A DNA stretch of 64,000 nt from Hymenopus coronatus (GCA_030762935.1 CM060896.1:13287001-13351000), one strand, 5' to 3'. Positions 44,727 through 56,239 are shown, counted from the first letter of the stretch. A program made the numbers and translations. Notes: generated from the letters alone by a model not told the origin.

Positions 44727-45052
44727 AAATCTGATGTGTTCCATTCATATGACTTTCTCTACATCTCTGCAACAAATTGTTGTTAAAAAGTTATGCTTCT
44801 GTTTACTTCATTCTAATCGAGAAAAAATTAGCAGAAATAATGTTTACTTGCTTCCTAGCAACCAGCTTTTGACTATCACTTTAACGTATGTTACTCCCTT
44901 ATTTCGCTTCTACTTACAAGGAAGCAAGTAATTAGACTATTTCTGCTAATTTTTTCTCGATTAGCATGAAGTAAATTGAAGCATAAGCTTTTTAACAATA
45001 ATATGTTGCAGAAACGTAGAGAAAGTCATGCGAATGGAACACATCAGATTTT
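44727..45052. repeat. Inverted pair of H1 3' ends
   Basis: Minus-strand 3' end 44727-44850 ('aatctgatgtgttccattca') meets forward 3' end 44853-45052 ('ggaacacatcagatt'), so both outer edges are H1 termini. The outer 120 bases form a near palindrome. Confidence 0.9.
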
Positions 45053-45320
45053 CTTCTTGCAACATGCTTGTAATGTCAACACATTTTTGTAAGTTGAGTG
45101 TGATTACTTGGCGAGTTATTTACATATTAATACGAGCGCGGTTTGGTTTCTTGTGAGAAGAAATCCAATTTCTTACCGTAACTGAACCCTCTCGGGAGAA
45201 CTACACATCCCGTTACTATCCCACAAAAACATAATTTCACATCCACACCTAATAACTGCCACTTTTATCACATAGTCATTTCAAATTCTTAAAGCAATAA
45301 TCCCTTGTAAACGGTTTTGA
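45053..45320. other. Spacer, nothing recognised
   Basis: No ORF or repeat recognised. Confidence 0.4.
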
Positions 45321-46508
45321 TTTTTACTTTCTCTACACGTACTATGTACATAGTGTATAGAGAAGGTATTGTAATGCACCCAAATATTCCATGTTGAGAT
45401 TTCACCGGAAATATACGTTTGAGGTCCCCCGAATCAGAAAAAAACATTTTTAAAAACATGTGTGTATCTGTGGACAGGATAGCCCCAAAATGAAAAGACG
45501 TTAAATACCAAACTTGGTATATAGGTTTAGTATCTTCCAAGGATGCGACATGAAGATTTTCAGAAAAATGCCTACACCACCAACTACTCTTTATATGGAA
45601 AAAATGTCGCCCTCCATGGTGTAATGGTAACCATGCTAACTTCATATACCCAAGGTCGCGGTTTCAAACCCGGTGGAGGACGATGGATTTTTTCGGGTGT
45701 AAAAATCCTTAGCATGGCTTCCTTCAGAAGGGAAGTAAAGCTGTTGGTCCCGTGTCGTAGATTTACGGCACGTAAAAGAACCTCAAGTCTGATAGAGAGG
45801 CCTCTGAGCAAAATTAAGCGATCTTTCACGCCCAATTTAGAATGGGACGCTGAGAACCACAGCAGTTAAAGAACATCCATAAATAACACGCCATTTACAT
45901 TTTATATGGAACATTTTTTGAAATTTTTTATTTTCTTAAAAATGGACCGAACGATTTTGATTAAAACCCGGTATATTAGAGCTATTTATATCCGAAATAA
46001 AATGTATATCTCGAATTTTCTGAGAATAGCCTCTGAAGATTCTGGATGAATTTTGCCGATTTATGCCTAACTGCTAAACCGTAAGAGGTATACAAATACT
46101 CACTACACAAATTATGCGTTTTGACGTGATCTTCATTATTCATGTCCTTTACGTTTTTGTTGTGGAGGTAACCGTTTCCGAGATATTCCTTGCTATTGGT
46201 TTCAATTGTGAGGTACTTTAACTTTTCTCAGACAGGAAGTGTCCGTTTTTCTTTTGTTCTACTGCTGGCCAAGCAAAGAAGCGATTTACAATGACAATCG
46301 CATAACGATAGTTTTTTAAAACATTTGACTATCACTTTAGCCTAGTGCATTCCCTTAGTTCTCCCTTACTTATAAGGAACTAAGTAATACAATTCTGCTA
46401 GTGTTTATCTCGATTAGCATGGTGTTGAAAGAAGAATTATCTTCTGTTAAGAAGTTTGTTTGTAGAGTAGTTAGAGAAAGTCATGTGAGTGTAAATTGTC
46501 AGATTTTT
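45321..46508 (+). repeat. H1 copy, full length, split by SINE-A
   Basis: The 5' palindrome is of the common type, but the 3' end 'catgtgagtgtaaattgtca' and the segment 'ttctactgctggccaagcaa' match the variant copy at 26288-27172. It is interrupted at 45607-45900. Confidence 0.92.
45607..45900 (+). repeat. SINE-A inserted in H1, 11-bp target duplication
   Basis: The head is CGCCCTCCATGGTGTAATGG and the B box region GGTTTCAAACCC; the body and tail run to 'aaataacacgccattt'. TTTATATGGAA occurs at both edges (45590-45600 and 45901-45911). Confidence 0.93.
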
Positions 46509-46784
46509 ATAAATAGTTATTATGAAGCCTCAACATTAACACTATACATTACTAATATATACATTAATAATAATAATAATAATAATAATGATAATAATAA
46601 TAATATACATTGATATAGATTTTGAGATCCTTAATTACTTCACAATATTTACTCTAATTAACTAACATTTATTCTCTTTAAACTTCTTTAAGGCCAGAGG
46701 GCAGCCCTGAAAAGCTTCCACAGGCAAATCATTGCATCCTTCAATGGTTCTATTAACAATTACAATGCTATTACAATTAGAACC
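46509..46784. repeat. Spacer with (AAT)n at 46563-46608
   Basis: The trinucleotide tract is interrupted by a few changes, including one 'gat'. It may reflect the tail or insertion site of the following LINE region. Confidence 0.7.
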
Positions 46785-47530
46785 TTGTGTCGGAAATGCA
46801 TTGTTATAGGCTTACAGAGTAAAACCTCATGGCAAATTCTTGAATATATACCCATTCAGAGATACCTCCGCCTCCTTCAAGAGTGGTGCGAGCGTTGGTG
46901 GTTGTCCATCAACCCGGAGAAAAGTCACGCTATCCTCTTCACCAAGCGCCGCTTTGCCGCAAACTTTCCTTCCTTTACGTACCTCAGAAGAAGGATTGAA
47001 TGGATGAACACCATCACCTACTTGGGGGTGAAGCTTGATAAGGGCGTCACTTTTGGAGAGCACATCAGGGAACTGAGGTACCGGGACACTGGGGCTGCGG
47101 CCTCCTTGTACCCGATGTCGGTTCCCCTTAAGTTGCCCCTTCTGAGGGCTCTCAGTCCCCTTGTTAATCTACGCCTGTGAGATCTGGGGCATGGCGGCAG
47201 ACTCCAATCTGCTGTTGCTTCAGCGGGTGCAGAATAAATGCCTACGAGACTCCTGCATGAAGCCTCTGGTCTACCATACCTGGAGGACGAGATTAGGCGT
47301 CGGGTAATTAAATTCAACGAAGGTTTACCATTCTATCGCAGCGCCCTCGTTAAGTCTCTTGGGGATTATAATCCTGGAAACCGCCGCTTCAGGCGATACT
47401 GGCTTCACCGCATGGCTTGCGGGCATCCCCGGTAACGAAAGAGCACCTCCAACAGCTGCTACAGCTAAGCTCCTAACAATCCTTCAAGAATTGCTTGGAC
47501 ATCAAAATTTAAAACTAAAAAAATAATAAT
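46785..47530 (+). pseudogene. LINE-J fragment: Jockey-type reverse transcriptase C-terminus
   Basis: Frame 46785-47180 reads 'IQRYLRLLQEWCERWWLSIN', 'PEKSHAILFTKRR', 'WMNTITYLGVKLDKGVTFGE' and 'GAAASLYPMSVPLKLPLLRA', the thumb and linker region of a Jockey-like RT (l..l..Wc..w.L.iNp.KS, then YLGV.LD). A frameshift near 47165 leads to 'ACEIWGMAADSNLLLLQRVQ'. A second leads to 47238-47435, 'RLLHEASGLPYLEDEIRRRV' and the terminal 'RMACGHPR'. An A/T-rich 3' tail (aaaaaaataataataaaaat) follows to 47530. It is the same family as 16640-17290. The endonuclease and RT palm are absent (5' truncated). Confidence 0.88.
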
Positions 47531-48419
47531 AAAAATTGCAAAATCATTACACGAGCGGTGCACAAGCGCCGTTGCACCATGACTGGCAACCATTGAGGAG
47601 TACAACTTGCCTCCTCCTGTCACTCCACAACCTCATTCTCACCCGCCATCCTGTAAACCCCAAAATCCCCCTCAGAACGTGGTTAAGTATTCTTAAAGAA
47701 TAGGAACACGTGTAACTCAACATCGGGCTGCCCTCAGCCTGTCATCTGCTCGTGTATTTAAAAATTGTAAGAAAATTGAAGAGACTCCTGTGAAGACAGA
47801 AGCAGAGCTTGTTGCAAGCGGCTGCGGAAATCTGGGAGCATCCAGTTATGCTTCTTATGAGTTCATCAGTCCGAGCTGAGACACGCATCCAGGTCAATGG
47901 TCGCCATTTTCAACAATTACTCAATAATAATAACACCTTCCAATTTTCTTACAATTCATAAACAAACAACAATGTCTCTTCAATTTGCCATGCATGTTTA
48001 CTCTGTGGACCCATAACAAACCAATTCCGATCCAAGGTTTTTTGTATGGATATTCTCTACCACCACACGAATAATCTGTGCTCGAGAATAGAGTTGGGTC
48101 AAGCGATTCATTTTCAGTAATCGGTTCATACGATTAGTTCATGCAATAGCAATCGATTCAAACGATTCATTCACGATTCATTAATGCCTTCTGTGTTTGA
48201 CTTGAGCTGTCTCGTTCATTATACACGGGGATGATAGTTATATGGTAGCTCCTTAAGCATAAAACGGCAATTTATATAAAGGCGTCCTACTCTTTTCTAT
48301 CTATTGCAAACATTTTTGGTAAAATTTCTTCCATTAATCGCAACAAAAAAAAAAAGTATTTTAAGTCTAAATTTGACACTAAACTTCGACTCCATAGCGT
48401 ATTTGTGTAATGGTGATAC
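47531..48419. other. No gene seen; degenerate GATTCATT repeats at 48106-48185
   Basis: The segment 47590-47900 is GC-moderate and unclassified. At 48106-48185 'gattcatt', 'gattagttcat' and 'gattcaaacgattcattcac' form short irregular direct repeats. Confidence 0.45.
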
Positions 48420-48968
48420 AAAGAGTAATTATTTTGATTTTCTTAAAATGGCTCTAACGATTTTGATTAAAATATATAATATTAAAGATATTTGCCTGAC
48501 AAATAAGATATATATCTTGAATTTTCTGGGAATAGCCTCTGAAGACTACTTTATTCTGGATGAATTTTACTGAGTTTTGCATAACTGCTAAACTGTAAGA
48601 GATGGACAAACACTTACACACAAAATGTAGAGCACGTTAAGCCACACAATTTGTAACATAGTTTTTTTGTTGAGCTGATAGTTTTTGATATACTTCTTTT
48701 TTTGTTTCAGCTTTGAAAAACTCTCATACAGAAATTTGTCAACTCCTGCCCATACAAAGGAACATCAGTCACATAGCAACCAGCTTTTGACTGTCACTTT
48801 AACCTATGGTACTCCCTTATTTCGCTTCTACTTACAGGGAAGCAAGTAATAAGACTATTTCTGCTAATTGTTTCTCGATTAGCATGAAGTAAATAGAAGT
48901 ATCATCTTTTTAACAATAATTTGTTACAGAGATCTAGAGAAAGTCATGTGAATGGAACACATGATTTT
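48420..48968 (+). repeat. H1 copy, 5' truncated
   Basis: It starts at 'ttttcttaaaatggctctaa' and ends at 'gtgaatggaacacatgattt'. Confidence 0.9.
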
Positions 48969-49805
48969 TGTATAATATATTTATTCTTGTATAAACGATT
49001 TTGGTAATTTTCTTATTGCTATGATGTTTTTAATTGTGTTTCAGTTTGAAACTTGCGGAGCACTTGGAGGATATCCGCATGTAATTTACAGATACACCAA
49101 AACATCCGAACCGCTGCACGGTGTTTTCCCCTGCGCACACGGAAAAATAACACAAGCTGTTGTACACATTGTCACGGTGCTGACTTGTTTTTCTCTGCCC
49201 TGAAGTGCAGTATTGAGTTGACAGTGATATCGTGTGGTTGAGTTATTAACAGTGTGCTTTATTATTTTGTTCTGTACTTAGTCACAAAGTGTATTATGGC
49301 TCAGCTTTTGTTTTCTATTCCACAGCGTGTATGTATTTAAGATACCTATGTGTTAACACATATTGTGAGTGGACTCTCAATACAATGGTGAAATTGATGC
49401 ATTTAATATTTTTCGGAGGAGGCCATGTCCCATCTTCCTAGATGTGAGTACACAAAATAATCGTTATCGGAGCTCTGAGAAACCTAATATTCCTCATGAA
49501 CTGAACATGAACAGTTTTGTGTAACAGAAAATGCTTAAAATATCAATAGCGAGAAAACAAAGAAAGATTAGAATACTTAGCTCACATTAAAATCCCCCAG
49601 GTTGGTAGGTTGGATCCTCAGCCCTGTTGCTGCCTTTTGTGTCCATGTCTTATTGCATTGCTGCCTTTCTTCTCCAAAACTCGCTTTTTACTTTGCATGA
49701 TGCGACTGAGATCTCGTCGAACTGAAGTTTTTCTTGCCGAGTCTAGAACAGTTTCACCTCTATTGCTTTGTTATACCTCCAGGTAATGCATTTAAAATAG
49801 CATTA
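48969..49805. other. Region with a weak candidate exon and repeat R2
   Basis: The part 49510-49805 is the paralogue of 29505-29775. The rest is unclassified apart from the candidate exon. Confidence 0.5.
49045..49203 (+). CDS. Weak candidate exon, function unknown
   Basis: A pyrimidine-rich stretch ending 'taattgtgtttcag' (49031-49044) precedes an open frame. It reads 'FETCGALGGYPHVIYRYTKT', then 'SEPLHGVFPCAHGKITQAVV', and stops at 49201. The acceptor-like context and non-repetitive setting are the only support. No family is recognised, and chance is a real alternative. Confidence 0.15.
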   Translation, partial: FETCGALGGYPHVIYRYTKTSEPLHGVFPCAHGKITQAVVHIVTVLTCFSLP

Positions 49806-50394
49806 TAATTTTTACTTTCTCTACACGTACTATGTACATAGTATATAGAGAAGGTGTTCTATTGCACCCAAAAATTCCATACCGAGATTTCACCGGAAAT
49901 GCATGTTTTGTGACCCATTAATCCAAAAAACGCATTTTAAAAACATGTCCGTGCATAGCTCAGAAACGAAAAGACTATTAAACACCAAACTTGGTATTTA
50001 AGCGTGGTATCTTCCAAGGATGCGACGCGAAGATTTTCAAGAAAATCCCCCCCATCCCCAACTGCACTTCACATGGAAAAAATATCGCAAATTTTTATTT
50101 TCTCAAATGGCCAACGAGTTTGACTAAATTCTGTTAGGTTTATGATATTTACATGACAAAATGCATAGCCTCAATTATCTGGGAATAGCCTCTGAAGACA
50201 TGTTTGTTATGGATGATTTTTGCATAACTGGTAAACCGTAAGAGATAGACAGAAATTTGCACAAGAAAAAAATTAGATCTCGTTAAAGCACACAATTTGC
50301 TATATAATTTTTTTTTCGTGGAGTTGACCACTTTTGAGTTATTCCTTGTTATTAGTTTGTTTTAAAATGCTTATATTTTTTCTCAAACAGGAAT

Positions 50395-50692
50395 GTCGTC
50401 CTCCGTGGTGTAATTGTTACCATGCTAACTTCATATGCCTAAGGTCGCGGGTTCAAACCCGGCGGAGGACGATGGTTGTTTTCGGGTGTAAAAATTTTCA
50501 GCATGGCTTCCTTCGGAAGGGAAATAAAGCTGTTGGTTCCGTGTCGTAAACTTACGGCAGGTAAAAGAACCTCAAGACTGTTGAAAGAGGCCTCTGAGCA
50601 AAATTAAGCGGTCTTTCACGCCCTGTATAGAATGGGACGCTGAGAACCACAGCAGTTAAAGGGCGCCCATAAATAAAATAAAATTTGCATTT
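50395..50692 (+). repeat. SINE-A nested in H1, target duplication displaced by a later H1
   Basis: The head GTCCTCCGTGGTGTAATTGT pairs its acceptor with GGAGGAC, the best preserved acceptor stem among the copies. The tail 'cataaataaaataaaatttg' is interrupted by H1 at about 50692. The 12-base duplication TCAAACAGGAAT lies at 50383-50394 and, beyond the younger H1, at 51531-51542. Confidence 0.93.
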
Positions 50693-51530
50693 TTACTTTC
50701 TCTACACGTATTATGTACATAGTGTATAGAGAAGGTATTGTACTCCACCCAAAAATTTGATACGTGAGTTTGACCGGTATAAATATTTTAGGGTCCCCTT
50801 TATCCAAACAAAGCATTTTCAGAAAAAGATCCGTATGTGTGTGTGTCCATATGGCCTTGAACACGATAACTCAAAAAACGAAAAGTCGGTAAAATACCAA
50901 ACTTGGAAGATTTTGAGAAAAATCCCCCCCATTCTAAAGTATCCTTTACATGGAACTTTTTTCGAAAACTTTCATTTTCTTAAAAATGGCTCTAACGATT
51001 TTGATTAAAATATCCTATGTTAAGGATATTTACCTGATAAATAAAATATATATCTTGAGTTTTCTGTGAATAGCCTCTGAAGACTACTTTATTCTGGATG
51101 TATTTTACGTAATTTTGCATAACTGCTAAACCGTAAGAGATGGACTAAATCTTACCACACAAAAAACGTAGAGCACGTTGAAACACACAATTTATATTAT
51201 ATACATTTTTTCTTGGAGTTGATCAATTTTTAGATGTTCCTTAATTTTGGTTTCATCTTTAAAAATATAGGTTTTTCTCATACAGGAATTTGTCAACTGC
51301 TGTCCATACAAACAAAGGAAATTCAGTGTTATAGCAACCAGCTTTTGACTAATACTTTACCCTATGGTATTCGGTTATTTCGCTTCTAGTTCCAAGGAAA
51401 TAAGTATTAAGACTTATTCCTGCTAATTTTTTTCTCAATTAGCATGATGTAAATAGAAATCTAATTTTTTTAAAAATAATTTGTTACAGAGATGTAGAGA
51501 AAGCCATGTGAATTGATCACATCAGATTTT
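50692..51530 (+). repeat. H1 copy nested in a SINE tail
   Basis: It is complete from 'tttactttctctacacgtat' to 'cacatcagattttt'. It lies between the SINE tail and the SINE's right-hand target duplication, so it inserted after the SINE. Confidence 0.93.
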
Positions 51531-51655
51531 TCAAACAGGAATTTAATTCCTAGCCACGCAAAGAAAGGATTTGAATCCCATAGCAACCACTTTTTAAAAC
51601 GTTTGACAGTCGGTTTAGCCTAGTTTTCCGTTCTACTTTAAGAAGCCACCACATA

Positions 51656-52072
51656 AATGCCCACATTATGAAAGAAAATGGAGACCTACAGCACTGCTGC
51701 AAGGAACGCGTGGAATTGATGAAGCCGAATTGTGAAGGTGATAAAGTTATGAAAGGTGGGGCCTGACCTCGACCTCATGGTGCCAGGCACAGTGCGCCAT
51801 GTTGCTTCCAGGCTATTCCTGGCCATGCAAATCAAGTGCCACTAATGGAAACACTAACTGAAGAAAGAGAAATACACTTGTTTCATTTCCTGCTCTCCCA
51901 CAAAGCACACAGAAAATGTTCCGATGTAGTCTACCGTCTGTTGCTCCTTTGCTTTATTGTGCTCTTCTTTTATCGCCTCCGTGTTTCACACCTATTATCA
52001 ATGTTCAAGAAACAAGTCGCCCAAGGTATCTGATGCTACATTCCCGTGCAGTTCCCTCACCCCTACAACTTG
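51656..52072. other. No gene seen
   Basis: A 65-codon frame (51836-52033) with a hydrophobic stretch 'VVYRLLLLCFIVLFFYRL' has no supporting context. Confidence 0.4.
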
Positions 52073-52177
52073 TTTAGCTTCTCTACAAGTATGTATTACA
52101 TAGGAAGTGGAGAAGATATTGTATTCCATCCAAAAATTCGACATCGAGATTTCAACGGAAATATATGTTTTGGGGTC
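52073..52177 (+). repeat. H1 5' fragment
   Basis: It starts 'agcttctctacaagtatgta' and continues to 'tatatgttttggggtc'. It is cut by the next copy. Confidence 0.82.
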
Positions 52178-52969
52178 TTTACTTTCTCTACACGTACTAT
52201 GTAAATAGTGTATAGAGAAGATATTCCACTTCACACAAAAATTCGATACCGAGATTTAACCGGAAATAGTATATGGTTTAGGGTCCCCTGTATCCAGAAA
52301 AAGCGCGCGCGCGCGTGTGTGTGTACACGATAACTCAAAAGCGAAAAGTCGGTAAAATACCGAACTTAGTATTTAAGTTAAGTATCTTCCAAGGATGCGA
52401 TACCAAGATTCTTGAAAATGTCCCCCACCACCAACTTATCCTTTACATGGAAAAATGTTCGAACATTTTTATTTTCTGAAAAATGGCTCTAACGATTTTC
52501 ATTAAAATATATATCTTGAATCTTCTGGAAATAGCCTCTGAAGACATCTTTACTCTGGATGAATTTTGCATAACTGGTAAACCGTTAAATATAGACAAAA
52601 ACTTACTGATTAGAAAAGTAAAACTCGTTAGAACATACACTTTCTTATGTACATTTTTTTCGTGGAGTTGATCGTTTTCGAGATATTCCTTGTTATTTGT
52701 TTCAGCTTTAAAAACATAATTTTCTCATACGAGAATTTGTCAACTCCTGTCCATACAAACAAAGGAACATCAATCACATAGCAACCAGCTTTTGGCTTTC
52801 ACTTTAACCTATGGTACTTCCTTATTTCGCTTCTACTTACAATAAAGCAAGTAATAAGACTATTTCTGCTAATTTTCTCTGGATTAGCATGAAGTAAATA
52901 GAAGATTAACAATAATTTGTTGCAGAGATGTAGAGAAAGTCATGGGAATGGAACACATCAGATTATTTT
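52178..52969 (+). repeat. H1 copy, full length
   Basis: The internal tract is (CG)n followed by (TG)n at 52304-52325. The ends are intact ('ctttctctacacgtactatg', 'ggaacacatcagatt'). Confidence 0.92.
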
Positions 52970-53133
52970 TACTTCTCTACAAGTAACCTAGTAAGCTGAG
53001 AAGTTATTGTATTCCATGCAAAATTCGATGTCGAGATTTCACCGGAAGTATATATTTTGGGGTGACATTTGACATTTATAGAAAAAGGTCCGTTTGTATA
53101 TGCTTATGTGTTTGTGTGTGTGTGTGTGTGTGG

Positions 53134-53189
<56 letters not shown>

Positions 53190-53275
53190 ATAACTCGAAG
53201 ACAAAACATTGGTTAAATGCCAAACTTGGTATTTACGTTTAGTATTTTCCAAGGGTGCGATAGGATTTTTAGGAA

Positions 53276-53326
<51 letters not shown>

Positions 53327-53855
53327 CTCTTTGCATAGTAGATTTTCGAAATTTACGATTTTCTTAAAAGCATCTCTAACGATTTTTATTAAAATACCAT
53401 AAGTTATTTACACGAAAATAAAATATATACATTTAATTTTTGGGAATAGTGTTTGAAGTCCTCTGCATAAAAGTGGTAAACCTTGTAGACAAAAACCGAG
53501 TGCATAAAAATGTAGATATCGTTTAAAAAATATATACATTTTTTAGGGATTCACCATTTCCTCGTTATTTGTTTCATTTTAAAATGCGTATATTACACTC
53601 AAACAGAAGTCATTCGTGTTTCTTTTGCTTTAGTCCTAGCCATCAAAGAGAAGCGAATTAAATGACAGTGTTTAAAAATGTTGACTATCAGTTTAGTCTA
53701 GTGTACTCCTCTACTTACAAGAAACCAAGTAATAAGAACATTCTGCTAATGCTTATCTCAACTAGCATTAAGTAAGTAGAAGAATAAGCCTTTGTAAGGA
53801 ATTTGTTTGCTGAATAGTTGGAGAAATCATGTGAATGGAAATCCTCAGCTTTTTG
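52970..53855 (+). repeat. H1 copy with three expanded microsatellites
   Basis: The copy has the diverged end 'acttctctacaagtaaccta'. It contains (GT)n at about 53112-53130, (GA)n at 53141-53186 and (TA)n at 53279-53321. It ends 'gtgaatggaaatcctcag'. Confidence 0.88.
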
Positions 53856-54180
53856 CAACAAAAAACAAACAACTAATTAAACATTTAAACATAAGTATTA
53901 GAAGGATACAATAGGTAAAACGTAACCAGATTCTTGCAAATCTGGTCGCTATATGATGAGTAAAGCATTCTTTATAGTCCCGTAACGTTTTGTTGTCTGC
54001 GTATGGAATCGAGATAATGTTGACATGCTCATGGTCGCATCGTGCTCTATGTTCCCGGCTTGTCGTCCAACCGCAACATGTTGCTGTAGCCGTGTGTACG
54101 TAAGATGACGTCATCTCTAATCCTATTATTAACGAGCATCCGCACTTTCTATGTTAAAGTTGAATGAATGTGCACCGAAT
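53856..54180. other. Spacer, nothing recognised
   Basis: An 89-codon minus-strand frame has no recognised domain. A TGACGTCA palindrome lies near 54107. Confidence 0.4.
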
Positions 54181-54182
54181 TC

Positions 54183-54614
54183 TGATATTTTCCTTTCACA
54201 TGACTTTCTTTACATCTCTGTAACAAATTACAGTTAATAAGCTTATTAACGGTCTTATTAGTTAGTTCTTTGTACGTAGAAGAGAAATAAGGCTAAACCG
54301 ACGGTCACATGTTTTAAAATGTGGTTGCTATGTGTTTCTTTGTGTGGTCAGGTGTAAGTTCCCGTATGAGAAATCAATATCAAGGAATACCTTCAGAGGC
54401 TATTCCTAGAAAAATAGAGATAAACATTTTACTTGTCATGTAAATATCTTCAGTATAAGAGATTTTAATCAAAACCGCTAGAGCCATTTTTGAGAAAATC
54501 AAAAAGTTCGAAATGTTTCCCTATTAAGGGTAGTTGGATGTGGGGGGGGGAGTTTGTTGAAAATCTTGTCGCAGCCTTAGAAGATACCAAACTTAAATAC
54601 CACACACACACACA

Positions 54615-54656
<42 letters not shown>
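54183..54656 (-). repeat. H1 3' half ending in (CA)n
   Basis: It begins 'tgatattttcctttcacatg'. A large middle part is missing, and it ends in a CA tract at 54602-54654 that abuts a DNA transposon remnant. Confidence 0.85.
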
Positions 54657-54658
<2 letters not shown>

Positions 54659-54659
54659 T

Positions 54660-55911
54660 TTGAGATGCACTGGCTGATATATATCAGGACATATGGATAG
54701 GTAGAACAGGACCAGTTCCATGGCTTGCACGCTCCTCCGCCCACGATAGTTCAGATTTTTATCTCCAGGAGGCCACCTTAAACCATTTGTTTATGCAGCA
54801 GGCATTCAAAATGAAGAAATTCTTAATCTACGCGTCATGGAAGCCTGCGACACAGACTGGAAGTATTTGACATTCAATGCTTTGACAAGTACGTGCGTGC
54901 CTAGAGTAAAAGGAGGACATTTGGATCATTTTCTACAACTGGTGCTTGTGTGGAACACTAAAATGTCAGTTTAAAAGTTTTGATTGATAGCATTTTGAAC
55001 CTGAATAAATCGGAACGAAGGGTTTTGGAGATTTTTTTATATGAACATTTTTACTTTCTCTATACGTACTATGTACATAGTGTATAGAGAAGGTATTGCA
55101 ATCCGCTCAAGAATTCGATACCCAGATTTGACCGGAAATGTATGTTTTGCGGTCCCCTGTATCAAAAAAAATTCTATAAAAAGGTCCGTGAGTGTCCAAG
55201 CGCCTGTGAACACAACTCAAAAACGAAAAGTTGGTAAAATACTAAACTTGGCATTTAAGTTTAGCATCTTCCAGGGATGCAACACGAAGATTTTGGAAAA
55301 ATCTCCCCACCCCAAACTACCCTTTGCATGGAACTTTTTTCGAAAATTTTGATTTTTTCAAAAATGGCTCCAACGATTTTGATTAAAATGTCGTATATTA
55401 AAGACATTTACCTGACAAATAATATGTATATCTTCAATTTTCTGGGAATAGCCTCTGAAGAGTAGTTTATTCTGAATGAATTTTACGGAATTTTGCTAAA
55501 CCGTAAGAGATGGACAAAAAATTGGCACGCAAAAAATGTAGAGCACGTTAAAACACACAATTTGTATTATATACATTTTCCTCGTGGACTTGATTGGTTT
55601 TGAGTGATTCCTTGTTTTTGATTTCACCTTTAAAAAAACATACTTTTCTCATACAGGAATTTGTCAACTACTGTTCATACAAAGGAACTTCAGTCACATA
55701 GCAACCAGCTTTTGACTATCACTTTAACCTATGGTACTCTCTTTTTCACTTCTACTTACAAGGAAGCAAGTAAAAGACAATTTCTGCTCTTTTTTTCTCG
55801 ATTAGCATGAAGTAAATAGAAGCTTAAGTTTTTTAACACAGATTTTTTTCTTGTTGTGATGTAAGGAACTGGTCCGGAAGTTTTGTAAAAGTATTTTTGA
55901 ATCATCGTGTA
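54660..55911 (+). mobile_element. T1 transposon copy 1 (IS630/mariner type), 5' truncated and split by H1
   Basis: Parts 54660-55047 and 55850-55911 align with copy 2 at 56843-57276 ('cgagatgcactggct', 'ggtgcttatgtggaacac' and the like). The right inverted end reads 'ttgtaaaagtatttttgaat' then CATCGTG-TA (TA at 55910-55911). A decayed catalytic frame contains 'GPVPWLARS' where copy 2 has WPPRSPDL. H1 occupies 55048-55849. Confidence 0.85.
55048..55849 (+). repeat. H1 inserted in T1 copy 1
   Basis: The ends are 'ttactttctctatacgtact' and 'acacagattttttt'. About 45 bases near the 3' end are deleted, but the last terminal bases are kept. T1 copy 2 provides the empty site: 'atgaacactatttgttg' there against 'atgaacattt' then H1 then 'ttcttgttg' here. 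Confidence 0.93.
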
Positions 55912-56239
55912 TAGAAACGAACTGGATATGATAAGCTTGCTCAACATTTGGGTTTGCAGTCTTCTAGAGTACGCTGACTACGAATGTTGGAGAATTTCTG
56001 TTGTCCACCGGCCTCAGAATTAATGTCCAGAAGAGAACATTCTAGAGATAGGATGGACGGCGATGGCAGCAGAGAAGTTTGCAGAACTAGTTTCTGCAGG
56101 AACGTCACCTGGAGTTTAGCGAGGAGTTTTGTTTCAGGCCCGAAACAAAGGGAAGGAAATAACCGGAGTGTTTTGGAGAACTTGCTTCAATGGTCTGTTT
56201 CACCAAGCCTTGTTCCAAATATCCACATATTATATGCTA
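55912..56239. other. No gene seen
   Basis: A 101-codon frame (55984-56289) spans it and runs into T1 copy 2. No domain was recognised. Confidence 0.4.

Larger units (their letters stand above)
49806..51655 (+). repeat. H1 copy opened by SINE-A plus a second H1
   Basis: The first part 49806-50394 runs from the hairpin to 'tctcaaacaggaat'. The same text 'tcaaacaggaat' resumes at 51531 and continues to 'ctactttaagaagccaccac' (about 51655), where the H1 3' end is lost. The intervening 1.1 kb is the SINE and a younger H1. Confidence 0.9.

Noticed and set aside
47855..47895. Hammerhead-like CTGATGA on the minus strand
   Set aside because: No stem II and no GAAAC at the required place.
53281..53321. 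(TA)n as a possible origin or promoter element
   Set aside because: It is one of several expanded microsatellites in H1 and has no associated gene.
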